Below, one piece after another: positions 17,097-25,481 of a stretch of DNA of 64,000 bases. Origin of the DNA: Paenibacillus ehimensis NBRC 15659 (GTDB lineage: Bacteria > Bacillota > Bacilli > Paenibacillales > NBRC-103111). Where the stretch lies: assembly GCF_004000785.1 (NCBI RefSeq), contig NZ_BILX01000025.1, forward strand, positions 1-64,000. The letters run 5' to 3'. The notes beneath the pieces were generated by a model. The model was not told the DNA's origin. It made no database searches and was given only the letters and a program-made list of their open reading frames with translations. How positions within the stretch are numbered: position 1 is the stretch's first letter; the number at the start of each line of letters is the position of its first letter. The position numbers and the translations under genes were made by a program.

Positions 17097-18380
17097 TTAC
17101 TTTTTCGCGTCGAGCTTAAGCGCTTCGGCAGCGGCATCGGCCGCTTGCTTCGGCGTCTTCTTGCCTTCCAGCATCGCGCCGAGCTCCGCTTGAATCTTGG
17201 GCATAAACCCGCGGGCGGCCGGATGGGAGATGCCGGGGATCGTCAGATCGGCGTACTTCATAAATTCCTTCATGTCTTGGTCGCCGCTATAAATGTCGCC
17301 CGCCGATTTGCGCACGGGCAAATAACCGGTCAATTTATTGAACGCCTTGGCCGTATCCGTGCTCGTCAGAAATTTGGCGAATTCGACGGCAGCGGCTTTT
17401 TTTTTGCTCGTTTTCGAGACGACGAACATGCCTACCGTGCCGAAGCTCGCCTGCTTTTCCTTTTTCAGCGGCGGTCCGATGACATACGGTTTTTTCTGCG
17501 CTTTCAGCGTCGTCAGCGTCGAGCCTTGTCCCCAGACCGCCAGCATTTTGCCGGACAAAAATTCGGGGAACTGGTTGTCGTTGGAGATGGAGTCTTTCGG
17601 AATCCAGCCGTTGTCGTACATTTTCTTTACATACTCGAACGCCTGCACGCCTTTGTCATTGTTCAAAATAATGCTGCCTGCGTCGTCCACGACATTGCCG
17701 CCGCTCTGCCACAGCAACGGGTACAGCGTCGCATTGCAGCAGCCCGCGCCGCCTTCGAAATTACGCGCATACAAGCCTTGGGCTTTCGCCTTCTCGGCCC
17801 AGCGGTCGAATTCGTCCCAAGTCGTCGGCAGCTTCGCCGGATCTTCGCCGATCGCCTTGATTAAGTCCGGGTTATAGATCAGCGTCTGAACCTCCTGCAG
17901 GATCGGAAGCGCATACAATTTGCCCTGATAAGTCGCTCCGGCTAACGCTCCCTTGCTGAAATCGTCCGTTTGGATATCTTTACTGTAGGCGTCAAGCGGC
18001 TCCAGTGCATTATTGCCGGCAAACTGCGGAATTTGATCTGGAAGCTGATAGAAGACGTCCGGACCGGATCCGGCGGCGAGCGCGGTCAATATTTTTTGCT
18101 CCCGGTTTTTCCACGGAATCTCTTCGTAGTTCACTTTTACGTCGGGATATTTCTGCTTGAACGCGGCAATCGTGTCGTTCCAGAACGCTTTGAGCTGCTC
18201 CTTCTTATCGTCGCCGACATAAGGATGCCCCCATATGGTAATTTCTCCAGCCACCTTATCCCCGGCCGCCCCCGGATCGGGTGCGTTGTCAGGGCTGCCC
18301 GCATCCGAGCCGCAGCCGGACAATACGATGCCGAGCGAAAGCGCAGCCGGCAGTACCATCGATAATGCACGTTTGGTCAT
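17097..18380 (-). CDS. Extracellular sugar-binding lipoprotein of the ABC importer
   Basis: 427 residues with a lipoprotein signal peptide (LSLGIVLSGCG, lipobox cysteine at about 23), so it is tethered outside the membrane. The remainder is a family 1 solute-binding fold: TIWGHPYVGDDKKEQLKAFW at the start, then FKQKYPDVKVNYEEIPW and GPDVFYQLPDQIPQFA, with AVWGQGSTL in the second lobe. First gene of the importer operon; GAGGAGGG precedes the ATG. Controlled by the promoter and cre site at 18595-18623. Ligand unknown. Confidence 0.95.
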   Translation of the reverse strand: MTKRALSMVLPAALSLGIVLSGCGSDAGSPDNAPDPGAAGDKVAGEITIWGHPYVGDDKKEQLKAFWNDTIAAFKQKYPDVKVNYEEIPWKNREQKILTALAAGSGPDVFYQLPDQIPQFAGNNALEPLDAYSKDIQTDDFSKGALAGATYQGKLYALPILQEVQTLIYNPDLIKAIGEDPAKLPTTWDEFDRWAEKAKAQGLYARNFEGGAGCCNATLYPLLWQSGGNVVDDAGSIILNNDKGVQAFEYVKKMYDNGWIPKDSISNDNQFPEFLSGKMLAVWGQGSTLTTLKAQKKPYVIGPPLKKEKQASFGTVGMFVVSKTSKKKAAAVEFAKFLTSTDTAKAFNKLTGYLPVRKSAGDIYSGDQDMKEFMKYADLTIPGISHPAARGFMPKIQAELGAMLEGKKTPKQAADAAAEALKLDAKK

Positions 18381-18563
18381 AGATAAGACCCTCCTCGCTT
18401 GTAGACTGAACTGACGAATCCATGACTTGTTTCGGACCCACCGGACTTTGATCGACGATTGACGCTTGACGATTGACGCTGTGGTCTATTGACGGACGGG
18501 CCGTCCCCCTTTCAGCCATAAGAACCACCAATGATCCAGTTCATGAGGAAAGCGATTTTTATG

Positions 18564-18572
18564 CTCATCTAG
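18564..18572 (-). promoter_or_regulatory. Operator half-site shared with the GntR-type regulator gene
   Basis: CTCATCTAG on the plus strand lies downstream of the -10 box, inside the near-palindrome TCATCTAGATCA. The same nine bases occur at 20112-20120 over the -10 of the regulator gene. This suggests that the regulator binds both; inference. Confidence 0.45.
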
Positions 18573-18594
18573 ATCATATCTGGTATTTATTTAT

Positions 18595-18623
18595 ACTATA
18601 ACGACACAGGAAAGCGCTGTCAA
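18595..18623 (-). promoter_or_regulatory. SigA promoter of the sugar ABC operon
   Basis: Minus strand TTGACA (perfect -35, 18618-18623), 17 bases, TATAGT (-10, 18595-18600). Confidence 0.85.
18609..18622 (-). promoter_or_regulatory. CcpA cre site overlapping the -35 box
   Basis: Minus strand TGACAGCGCTTTCC fits the cre pattern TGWNANCGNTNNCA except for the last base. It covers the -35, so carbon catabolite repression of the sugar operon is expected. Confidence 0.7.
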
Positions 18624-18673
18624 CCACCCTGTCAAAAAATTATGCGGAGACTACCCGAACGACACGGCCCGCA

Positions 18674-18698
18674 GAAAAAAAAGAAAAGCCGTCCGGCT
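18674..18698 (-). terminator. Short hairpin with T-run after the GntR-type gene
   Basis: Minus strand AGCCGGACGGCT (four-base stem) followed by TTTTCTTTTTTTTC. The stem is weak, but the T-run is long. Confidence 0.5.
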
Positions 18699-18699
18699 C

Positions 18700-20076
18700 T
18701 TAGGACAGCGCCTCCTCGAGCCGACGGCAAATCGTATCTTCCTCTTCCATGCGGGACCAGAACCACTTCAGTTCCCGGTGCATCGCATCCACCTGCCTTG
18801 CGTTCAGATGAATGTCCGTCGTCCAGCGGAACGACGGAATAATTTCGCGGTACATGGGGTAACGCGACGGATGCTTGACCGCTCCCTTCCCGCGCCATTC
18901 CGCAGCCTTCTTCAGGCTCGGAATGCTGAAGGTATTCTGACGCAGCGTCAGTTGGGCCGCTTCTCCCAGCAAGTAATCGATCAGCGTTCGCGCCGCTTCC
19001 TTTTGCTCCGAATGGCGGTTCATCCCAAGCGCAACCGAGAGCAGCAGCGTCCGCGGCTCGTTCAGGTACGGCAGCGGCGCCACGTCGAACGAAAATCCGG
19101 CCTCCCGGATATCGTTCAAGCTGAAATAGGTCGTCATGATCATCGACACTTTTTCCTGAAGGAACAGCGCTTCCGCGTCGGCATCGTTCTCCGCCGCAAA
19201 CCATGGAAACACGCCTTCCTTATAGATGAGCTCGCGGCACTTGCGGAGGCCCTCCATCAGCTTCGTCCCGCAAAACAGCGGACGCCCCTGCGCGTCGGAA
19301 CGGACCGCGTCCCCGCTTTGCAGCAAAAATACCGGCCACCGGTTCTGGGACAGAAAATAAAAATAAAACCCGAACCGCCCCCGCTCGTCCGCGAGCTTCT
19401 GCGCCGTTTCGGTCAAATCGTCCCACGTCCAGCCGCTGTCCGGCTCCTCCAGCCCTTTGTCGGTAAAGTGATTGCGGTTATAACACAGGACGACCGGGGA
19501 AAACGCGAACGGCAGCGCCAGCCACCGGTCGCGATGCTTAAAGGCGCTCTGCAGAAACGGGTACTGTCCGGCGGGCGGGGTCATCGGCTCCAGCCATTCC
19601 TGCCGGCCGCTGTCCACCACATGCTGATAATCGGAATGATTGATCGTGAAGACATCGATCATGCCGCTCTTCATATATTCCTCGATCGCCTGTGCGTAGT
19701 TATCGTAAGGAAGAGCTACCGTTTGCACCCGGATATGCGGAAAAGCCACATGAAAATCCGACAGCAGCCGGTTCAAATCCATCTGTTCCATGACGGAGGT
19801 ATAATAACCCAGCTTGATCGTAACGCTGCCTTGGACCGCGGGGCTGCTTACCCGATTGCCGACTCTCGGCACCTTCTCGATCAACTGCTCGTCCACCAGC
19901 ATATCCAGTCCTTTGCGGACCGAATTTTTGCTGAGCTGGTACTGCTTGCCGAGCTCCACCTCGGATGGCAGGTGCTCCCCGACGGAGAGCTTGCCGCTGA
20001 CGATATCTTCCCTGAGCTGGGCAACCATATGATCCAGACGCTTATGAAACGTCGTGCGGCTGGGCTTTTTCGGCAT
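18700..20076 (-). CDS. GntR-type regulator fused to a solute-binding-protein domain
   Basis: 458 residues. Residues 1-75 are a GntR winged helix (DIVSGKLSVGEHLPSEVELG, then SKNSVRKGLDMLVDEQLIEK). Residues about 90-450 resemble a family 1 extracellular sugar-binding protein (LNRLLSDFHVAFPHIRVQTV, WLALPFAFSPVVLCYNRNHF, SGWTWDDLTETAQKLADERG), but there is no signal peptide or lipobox, so the domain should sit in the cytoplasm as a ligand sensor. Usual GntR effector domains (FadR, UTRA, MocR) are absent. It lies just upstream of the ABC operon on the same strand with its own promoter, and shares the CTCATCTAG element with that operon, so it is the likely local, autoregulated regulator. Whether it activates or represses is not deducible. 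Confidence 0.9.
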   Translation of the reverse strand: MPKKPSRTTFHKRLDHMVAQLREDIVSGKLSVGEHLPSEVELGKQYQLSKNSVRKGLDMLVDEQLIEKVPRVGNRVSSPAVQGSVTIKLGYYTSVMEQMDLNRLLSDFHVAFPHIRVQTVALPYDNYAQAIEEYMKSGMIDVFTINHSDYQHVVDSGRQEWLEPMTPPAGQYPFLQSAFKHRDRWLALPFAFSPVVLCYNRNHFTDKGLEEPDSGWTWDDLTETAQKLADERGRFGFYFYFLSQNRWPVFLLQSGDAVRSDAQGRPLFCGTKLMEGLRKCRELIYKEGVFPWFAAENDADAEALFLQEKVSMIMTTYFSLNDIREAGFSFDVAPLPYLNEPRTLLLSVALGMNRHSEQKEAARTLIDYLLGEAAQLTLRQNTFSIPSLKKAAEWRGKGAVKHPSRYPMYREIIPSFRWTTDIHLNARQVDAMHRELKWFWSRMEEEDTICRRLEEALS

Positions 20077-20111
20077 CGCAATGTCCCTCCTGCCTATCGA
20101 ATAAACTGGTT

Positions 20112-20147
20112 CTCATCTAGTTTATATAATGGCAGGTTGGATGTCAA
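20112..20147 (-). promoter_or_regulatory. Promoter and operator of the GntR-SBP regulator gene
   Basis: Minus strand TTGACA (20142-20147), 17 bases, TAAACT (20119-20124). CTCATCTAG (20112-20120, plus strand) overlaps the -10, and AAACT and AGTTT arms flank it, so autoregulation is likely. Confidence 0.65.
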
Positions 20148-20177
20148 TGAGCGCAGGAAGTACAAGCCTATGTGCAC

Positions 20178-20223
20178 AAAAAAACGCCTGCCCCGCGCTT
20201 GCACCGGAACATGCGTTTTTTTT
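20178..20223 (-). terminator. Bidirectional terminator between ymaF-like gene and GntR promoter
   Basis: AAAAAAACGC and GCGTTTTTTTT arms give T-runs on both strands. Confidence 0.75.
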
Positions 20224-20255
20224 GGTAGGACGCCCAATGGCTGTCACTCCAGACC

Positions 20256-20636
20256 TTATACCTCGTTGCCCGTATTGCCGCCGTACCTGTGAGTGTGAGG
20301 TATACTGCCGTTGACGGTCGTATGCCCTTCGAAATAGTGGTAATGTCCTCCGCCGGACAGCGGGATGGCCGGGCCGGTCGTCCCGCGAATGGTATGGCTA
20401 TGCCCATCGTCAAACGAAGTGACTGCGAAATAGCCGTGAACATGCTGAACCCCGCTGGGCGCCGGTTCGGTCATGCCGGCATACTGATGCCGATGCCCGA
20501 CATCGTACGAAGTCGTTCCCGAGAAAGGATGGACGTGAACCGGCCGGCCGTCCCACGACGTAATATAAAGCCTGTGTGCGTGATGAGGATCTTCACCGCC
20601 GGAATGAACCACGAAGCCCGTAACGGGTATGTCCAT
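20256..20636 (-). CDS. ymaF: YmaF-family histidine-rich repeat protein
   Basis: 126 residues from ATG 20636, nine bases after GGAGAGG. It consists of about five short repeats rich in HxH motifs: PVHVHPFSGTTSYDVGHRHQ, VQHVHGYFAVTSFDDGHSHT, GGHYHYFEGHT and IPHTHRYGG. This is the YmaF family of Bacillales. The histidine pairs suggest metal binding, but the role is unknown. No signal peptide. It is separated from both neighbours by hairpins or a gap and is probably monocistronic. Confidence 0.88.
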   Translation of the reverse strand: MDIPVTGFVVHSGGEDPHHAHRLYITSWDGRPVHVHPFSGTTSYDVGHRHQYAGMTEPAPSGVQHVHGYFAVTSFDDGHSHTIRGTTGPAIPLSGGGHYHYFEGHTTVNGSIPHTHRYGGNTGNEV

Positions 20637-20738
20637 ATGCACCAACCTCTCCTCCCTGATGAGTCGTACTCCATCGTATGGGAAAAGAGCTTTGGCCGTA
20701 CGGGCGTTTGTCTCAACCGAACCTGTCCGCTAACCGCC

Positions 20739-21854
20739 CTATTTCAAATGCTCGGGATTCAGCTTCTCCAGCTCCGGCACGACAAAGCGGCCGTCCTTGC
20801 GGATCAGACGATCGTCAAAATAAATTTCGCCGCCGCCGTATTCCGGACGCTGGATCAGCACCATATCCCAATGAACCGAGGAGCGGTTGCCGTTATCCGC
20901 ATCCGTGTAAGCGTTACCCGGCGTAAAGTGGATGCTGCCGTCGATTTTCTCGTCGAACAAAATGTCTTTCATCGGCTGCTGTATGTACGGATTGACGCCG
21001 ATCGCGAACTCGCCGACAAAGCGGGCCCCGTCGTCAGTATCCAAAATTTCGTTCAGCTTGGCGGAATTGTTCGCTGTCGCCTCGACGATCTTGCCGTTGT
21101 CAAAGCGGAGCGTGACGTTCTCGAACGAAGTTCCCATATAGATCGTCGGAGTGTTATAAGAGATGACGCCGTTAACCGAATCCTTCACCGGCGCTGTGAA
21201 GACTTCACCGTCCGGAATATTGTTCTGGCCTGCGCATTTGATCGCCGGAATGTCCTTGATTGAAAAGCTAAGATCGGTGCCCGGTCCGACGAGCCGCACC
21301 TTGTCCGTCTTGTTCATCAACTCGACAAGCGCGTCCATGGCTGCGGACATTTTGCTGTAATCCAGGTTGCACACTTGGAAATAAAAATCTTCGAACGCCT
21401 CGGTGCTCGTATTCGCCTGCTGCGCCATCGACGGGTTCGGGTAACGCATCACGCACCATTTGGTATGATTGACCCGCTGGTCGACGACCGGACGCTGGTA
21501 CACCTTCATGAACAAGCGCAGCTTGTCCTCAGGCACATCGGACGTTTCGGTGATGTTGTCGCCGCTGCGAACGGCAATGTACGCTTGCATCTGCTTCATG
21601 CGGTTCAGCTCGATGGCCGCCATCCGCTCGTACAGCTCCTGGTTGCCGCCAAGCATCAGCTTGCGCGTGACTTCGGGATAGCGGTACTCGATGAACGGAT
21701 GTCCGCCTGCCGCGTACACCTCTTCTATTAAACACTTGGTCAATTCCTGATCGCGAAGGCCGATCATTTCTATCAGGATGTTCTCACCCGGCTGAAGGTC
21801 GACGGAATACCGTACCAGGTTTCTCGCAAACTGCTGCAAACGTGGATCTCGCAT
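20739..21854 (-). CDS. M29-family aminopeptidase
   Basis: 371 residues from ATG 21854 (AAAGGAGAG ten bases upstream), a usual length for the shorter M29 enzymes of this group. It removes N-terminal residues using a two-metal centre. The metal-ligand segments are in order: glutamate in GEVFTAPVKDSVNG, glutamate in VGEFAIGVNP, histidine in DGSIHFTPGNAY and the HxD pair in SSVHWDMVLIQRP. Cytoplasmic, no signal peptide. Monocistronic. Confidence 0.94.
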   Translation of the reverse strand: MRDPRLQQFARNLVRYSVDLQPGENILIEMIGLRDQELTKCLIEEVYAAGGHPFIEYRYPEVTRKLMLGGNQELYERMAAIELNRMKQMQAYIAVRSGDNITETSDVPEDKLRLFMKVYQRPVVDQRVNHTKWCVMRYPNPSMAQQANTSTEAFEDFYFQVCNLDYSKMSAAMDALVELMNKTDKVRLVGPGTDLSFSIKDIPAIKCAGQNNIPDGEVFTAPVKDSVNGVISYNTPTIYMGTSFENVTLRFDNGKIVEATANNSAKLNEILDTDDGARFVGEFAIGVNPYIQQPMKDILFDEKIDGSIHFTPGNAYTDADNGNRSSVHWDMVLIQRPEYGGGEIYFDDRLIRKDGRFVVPELEKLNPEHLK

Positions 21855-21997
21855 CTTCTTTCTCTCCTTTGGGGACAGCATCTGAACTCACCTTCTCAAC
21901 GTACCAAATTTTCACGGAAAGTTCAAACCCCTTACGAAGGTTTTCGGACAAAAGATCGCAAATATTTTACATTTTGAGGAAGACCCTTGCCGGATGG

Positions 21998-22441
21998 CTA
22001 AATCCAGCTTTGCAGCGGACGGTCGTAAGCAAGAAGCTCTTCCGGCTTGAAAAAGTTGGCAATTTCCCGTTCCGCGCTTTCCGGAGAATCGGAGCCGTGA
22101 ATGATGTTGTTGCCGGTATGAACCGCGTAATCGCCCCGGATCGTTCCCGGCACGGCGTCGAGCGGGTTCGTCTTGCCCATCATGGCGCGGGATAGCGCAA
22201 TGACGTTATCGCCCTGCCATACCATCGCAAAAACCGGACCGGAGGTAATAAACTGAACCAGCTCGCCGAAAAACGGCTTTTCCTTATGCTCGGCATAGTG
22301 GAATTCCGCTTGCTCCTTGGTGATGACCATCAATTTGGAGCCGATGAGCTGAAAGCCCTTATCCTCAAAGCGCTGAACCAGCCTGCCGATCAATCCCCGT
22401 TGTACGCCGTCAGGCTTAATCATCAAAAATGTTTTTTCCAT
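21998..22441 (-). CDS. ndk: Nucleoside diphosphate kinase
   Basis: 147 residues, full length. It transfers the gamma phosphate between nucleoside triphosphates and diphosphates through a phosphohistidine: His115 lies in [17 protein letters not shown], the family signature. [11 protein letters not shown] at 9-19 forms the nucleotide-binding start, and RAMMGKTNP near 85-93 contributes catalytic lysine/arginine contacts. CGGAGTGG ribosome site upstream. Stands alone between the M29 gene and ppdK. Confidence 0.98.
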   Translation of the reverse strand: MEKTFLMIKPDGVQRGLIGRLVQRFEDKGFQLIGSKLMVITKEQAEFHYAEHKEKPFFGELVQFITSGPVFAMVWQGDNVIALSRAMMGKTNPLDAVPGTIRGDYAVHTGNNIIHGSDSPESAEREIANFFKPEELLAYDRPLQSWI

Positions 22442-22565
22442 GTTCGTTCCACTCCGTTTCTAAATGATAGATTGCTAATGATAATCTTGCAGCTGTGTGC
22501 ATCCCAGTATATCCATTTCCTTCAATTTCCATGCCTGCGGGTGTTCCGGAACAAGACACAAGAGC

Positions 22566-22595
22566 GCCGCCTGCACCCTTGCCCATGCAGGCGGC
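22566..22595 (-). terminator. Strong GC hairpin after ppdK
   Basis: GCCGCCTGC and GCAGGCGGC form a perfect nine-base stem around 12 bases, 26 bases past the ppdK stop. Few T residues follow on either strand, so it may stabilise the 3' end rather than terminate alone. Confidence 0.55.
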
Positions 22596-22620
22596 GTCTG
22601 ATTGTGCGACGACTTGCTGT

Positions 22621-25326
22621 TTAAGCGCTCCGTCCGGACGTGACGGCTTCTTCCGCAGCCGTCTCCGGCGCAGCGGCGCTTCCCAAGGCCAGCTGCGCTT
22701 GCGCAGCCGCGATTCTTGCCAGCGGCACCCGGTATGGCGAGCAGCTGACGTAATCCAGCCCCGCCCCGTGGCAGAAGAAGATCGACTGCTTGTCGCCTCC
22801 GTGCTCGCCGCAGATGCCGGTCTTGAGCTTCGGCTTCACGGCGCGTCCGCGCTCGACCGCCCATTCGATCAACGTTCCGACGCCGTCCCGGTCGAGCACC
22901 TGGAACGGATTGTCGGGAAGCAGCTTCGTCTCCACGTAATGCGTCAAAAATTTGCCTTCGGCGTCGTCCCGGCTGTAGCCGAACGTCATCTGCGTCAGAT
23001 CGTTCGTGCCGAACGAGAAGAAATCCGCATGCTGCGCAATGTCCCCTGCCGTGACGGCAGCCCGCGGCACTTCGATCATCGTGCCGACGCGGTAGCGGAA
23101 CGTGCGGGCGAACTCGCCGAGCACCTCGTCCGCTTTGCGGGTCACAAGCTCGCGCATCCGCTTCAGCTCGTTGGCATGGCCGACAAGCGGAATCATAATA
23201 TCCGGCCGGACGTCAAGCTGCTCGCGCAGACAACTGAGCACGGCGCGGAAAACGGCCTCGATCTGCATCTCGTAAATGTCCGGCAGCACGAGTCCGAGAC
23301 GGCAGCCCCGGGTGCCAAGCATCGGGTTCATCTCATGCAGCGTCCTTACTTTGCGCAGCAGCTTCTCCAGACGCTCCTTGCGGTCCGGGTCCGCGTCCGG
23401 CTGGCCGTTCAAGCGCTCCCGCTCGACGACCAACTGCTCCATATTCGGCAAAAACTCATGCAGCGGCGGGTCGAGCAGGCGAATCGTCACCGGCAGTCCG
23501 TCCATTGCCCGGAAAATGCCCTCGAAGTCCTCCTGCTGCATCGGCAGCAGCTTCGCCAGCGCTTCCGCCCGTTCTTCGGCCGTCTCCGCCAAAATCATCG
23601 CTTGTACGACCGGCACCCGCTCGGCGCTCATGAACATGTGCTCCGTCCGGCACAGCCCGATGCCTTCGGCGCCGAAGCTGCGCGCCTTGGCCGCATCCTC
23701 CGGCGTATCGGCGTTCGTATACACCTCCAGCGTGCGAATCTCGTCCGCCCAGGCGAGAAGCTGCTCCAGCTCGCCCGTCAGCTCGGGCTCGCGCAAGCTG
23801 ACTTCGCCGAGGATTACCCGTCCGGTCGCGCCGTCGATGGAAAGCGCGTCGCCCTCCCGCACCGTGACGGCTTCTCCGTCAGCGGTCGTCACGGCAAAGG
23901 CGCGGTCCGTCAAACGCAGCGCTTCGCAGCCGCAGACGCACGGCTTGCCCATCCCGCGGGCAACGACCGCCGCATGGCTGGTCATGCCGCCCCGGCTGGT
24001 CAGCACGCCTTCGGCTGCCAGCACGCCGTGAATATCCTCCGGCGTCGTCTCCGAGCGCACGAGGATGACTTTGCGCCCCGCGCGGGCCCATGCCTCGGCC
24101 GTGTCCGCGTCGAACACCGCGACGCCGGATGCGGCTCCCGGCGACGCCGGCAGGCCGGCCGCCAGCACATGCAGCGGCTTGTCGGTATCGATCGCGCGGT
24201 GCAGCAGCTGATCCAGATGAAACGGCTCGATGCGGTTGACCGCTTCGCCCGTATCGATGACGCCCTCGCGCACCAGATCGACGGCGATTTTGACCGCAGC
24301 TTGGGCCGTCCGCTTGCCGTTGCGCGTTTGCAGCAGGTAAAGCTTGCCCTGCTCGACCGTAAATTCGATATCCTGCATGTCCGTATAATGCCGCTCCAGC
24401 TTCTCCGCCGTCCGCACGAGCTGGTCAAAGACGAGCGGCATTTCCTCGCCGAGCTTCGCAATCGGAACGGGCGTCCGCACGCCGGCCACGACGTCCTCCC
24501 CTTGCGCATTCATCAAGTATTCGCCGTACAGCACGGGTTCTCCGGTAGACGGATTTCGCGTGAACACGACGCCTGTCCCGCAGTCGCTGCCCATATTGCC
24601 GAACACCATCGTCTGAATGTTGACGGCCGTCCCTTGCTCGTCGGGAATCTGGTGCACCTTGCGGTAAACCTGCGCCCGCGCATTGTTCCACGAACGGAAT
24701 ACCGCTTCAATGGCCAGCGCGAGCTGCTCCTCCACCTGCTGCGGAAACTCGCGTCCCGCTTCCTTGCGGATCACCGCCTTGTACTCTCCGATCAGCTCCG
24801 TCCAGCCTTCGGCGCTCACTTCGCTGTCCAGGCTGACCGCCAACCGCTGCTTGAGGCGGTGCAGCAGCCGTTCGAATTGATACGTTTCGATGTCGAACAC
24901 GACATTGCCGAACATTTGGATCAAACGGCGGTAACAATCGAACGCAAATCTCGGGTTGCCGGTCAATGACGCAAGCCCTTGCACCGTTTCGTCGTTCAAG
25001 CCCAGGTTGAGAATCGTATCCATCATACCGGGCATCGAAGTCACCGATCCCGACCGGACGGACACGAGCAGCGGCTTAGCCGGATCGCCGAAGCCTTGGC
25101 CCTTCGCCTGCTCCAGCTCCCGCATCGCTTGGTGGACCTGCTCCATCAATCCCGCCGGAAGCTGCTTGCCGGCCTCATAATAAGAGCGGCATACGTCCGT
25201 CGTAATGGTAAATCCCGGCGGTACCGGCAAACCGGCGTTCGTCATCTCTGCGAGATTGGCCCCTTTTCCGCCCAGGAGCTGCTTCAAGCCAGCATGACCC
25301 GAATGAAACGGCACTACACTTTGCAT
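22621..25326 (-). CDS. ppdK: Pyruvate, phosphate dikinase
   Basis: 901 residues. Interconverts pyruvate, ATP and phosphate with PEP, AMP and pyrophosphate. The N-terminal ATP-grasp domain starts KQLLGGKGANLAEMTNAGLP. The swivelling phosphohistidine domain carries GGMTSHAAVVARGMGKPC (His near 450; the threonine two residues before it is the usual regulatory site). The PEP barrel ends with GICGEHGGD holding the catalytic cysteine. Start at ATG 25326 follows GGGAGG by ten bases; the open frame extends to 25347 without a better site. The last 30 residues are an Ala/Glu-rich tail. It shares an operator-like motif with pckA, so PEP formation from pyruvate and oxaloacetate may be co-controlled. Confidence 0.96.
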   Translation of the reverse strand: MQSVVPFHSGHAGLKQLLGGKGANLAEMTNAGLPVPPGFTITTDVCRSYYEAGKQLPAGLMEQVHQAMRELEQAKGQGFGDPAKPLLVSVRSGSVTSMPGMMDTILNLGLNDETVQGLASLTGNPRFAFDCYRRLIQMFGNVVFDIETYQFERLLHRLKQRLAVSLDSEVSAEGWTELIGEYKAVIRKEAGREFPQQVEEQLALAIEAVFRSWNNARAQVYRKVHQIPDEQGTAVNIQTMVFGNMGSDCGTGVVFTRNPSTGEPVLYGEYLMNAQGEDVVAGVRTPVPIAKLGEEMPLVFDQLVRTAEKLERHYTDMQDIEFTVEQGKLYLLQTRNGKRTAQAAVKIAVDLVREGVIDTGEAVNRIEPFHLDQLLHRAIDTDKPLHVLAAGLPASPGAASGVAVFDADTAEAWARAGRKVILVRSETTPEDIHGVLAAEGVLTSRGGMTSHAAVVARGMGKPCVCGCEALRLTDRAFAVTTADGEAVTVREGDALSIDGATGRVILGEVSLREPELTGELEQLLAWADEIRTLEVYTNADTPEDAAKARSFGAEGIGLCRTEHMFMSAERVPVVQAMILAETAEERAEALAKLLPMQQEDFEGIFRAMDGLPVTIRLLDPPLHEFLPNMEQLVVERERLNGQPDADPDRKERLEKLLRKVRTLHEMNPMLGTRGCRLGLVLPDIYEMQIEAVFRAVLSCLREQLDVRPDIMIPLVGHANELKRMRELVTRKADEVLGEFARTFRYRVGTMIEVPRAAVTAGDIAQHADFFSFGTNDLTQMTFGYSRDDAEGKFLTHYVETKLLPDNPFQVLDRDGVGTLIEWAVERGRAVKPKLKTGICGEHGGDKQSIFFCHGAGLDYVSCSPYRVPLARIAAAQAQLALGSAAAPETAAEEAVTSGRSA

Positions 25327-25415
25327 GATTGATAATCCTCCCGTCATTTTAGAACCTACGGTACGCAGACCGCGAGTACACGCATGGAACGTTGTGGATG
25401 TTTAATGATGTATAA

Positions 25416-25481
25416 AACATACCATAGCTTTATTCCATTGTAAATAGTATGTATTATTTATATTTAATACACACTATTTAC
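25416..25481 (-). promoter_or_regulatory. ppdK promoter and 17-bp inverted-repeat operator
   Basis: GTAAATAGTATGTATTA (25440-25456) and TAATACACACTATTTAC (25465-25481) are inverted copies with one mismatch and an eight-base centre. On the minus strand TTTACA (25439-25444) overlaps the inner edge as -35, followed by 17 bases and TATGTT as -10 (25416-25421). A protein on the repeat would lie at or just upstream of the -35. Confidence 0.6.

Noticed and set aside
17011-17097. Start of the first permease at 17097 overlapping the binding-protein stop
   Set aside because: No ribosome site there, while GGAGGTGA precedes 17010 and the shorter protein fits the family.
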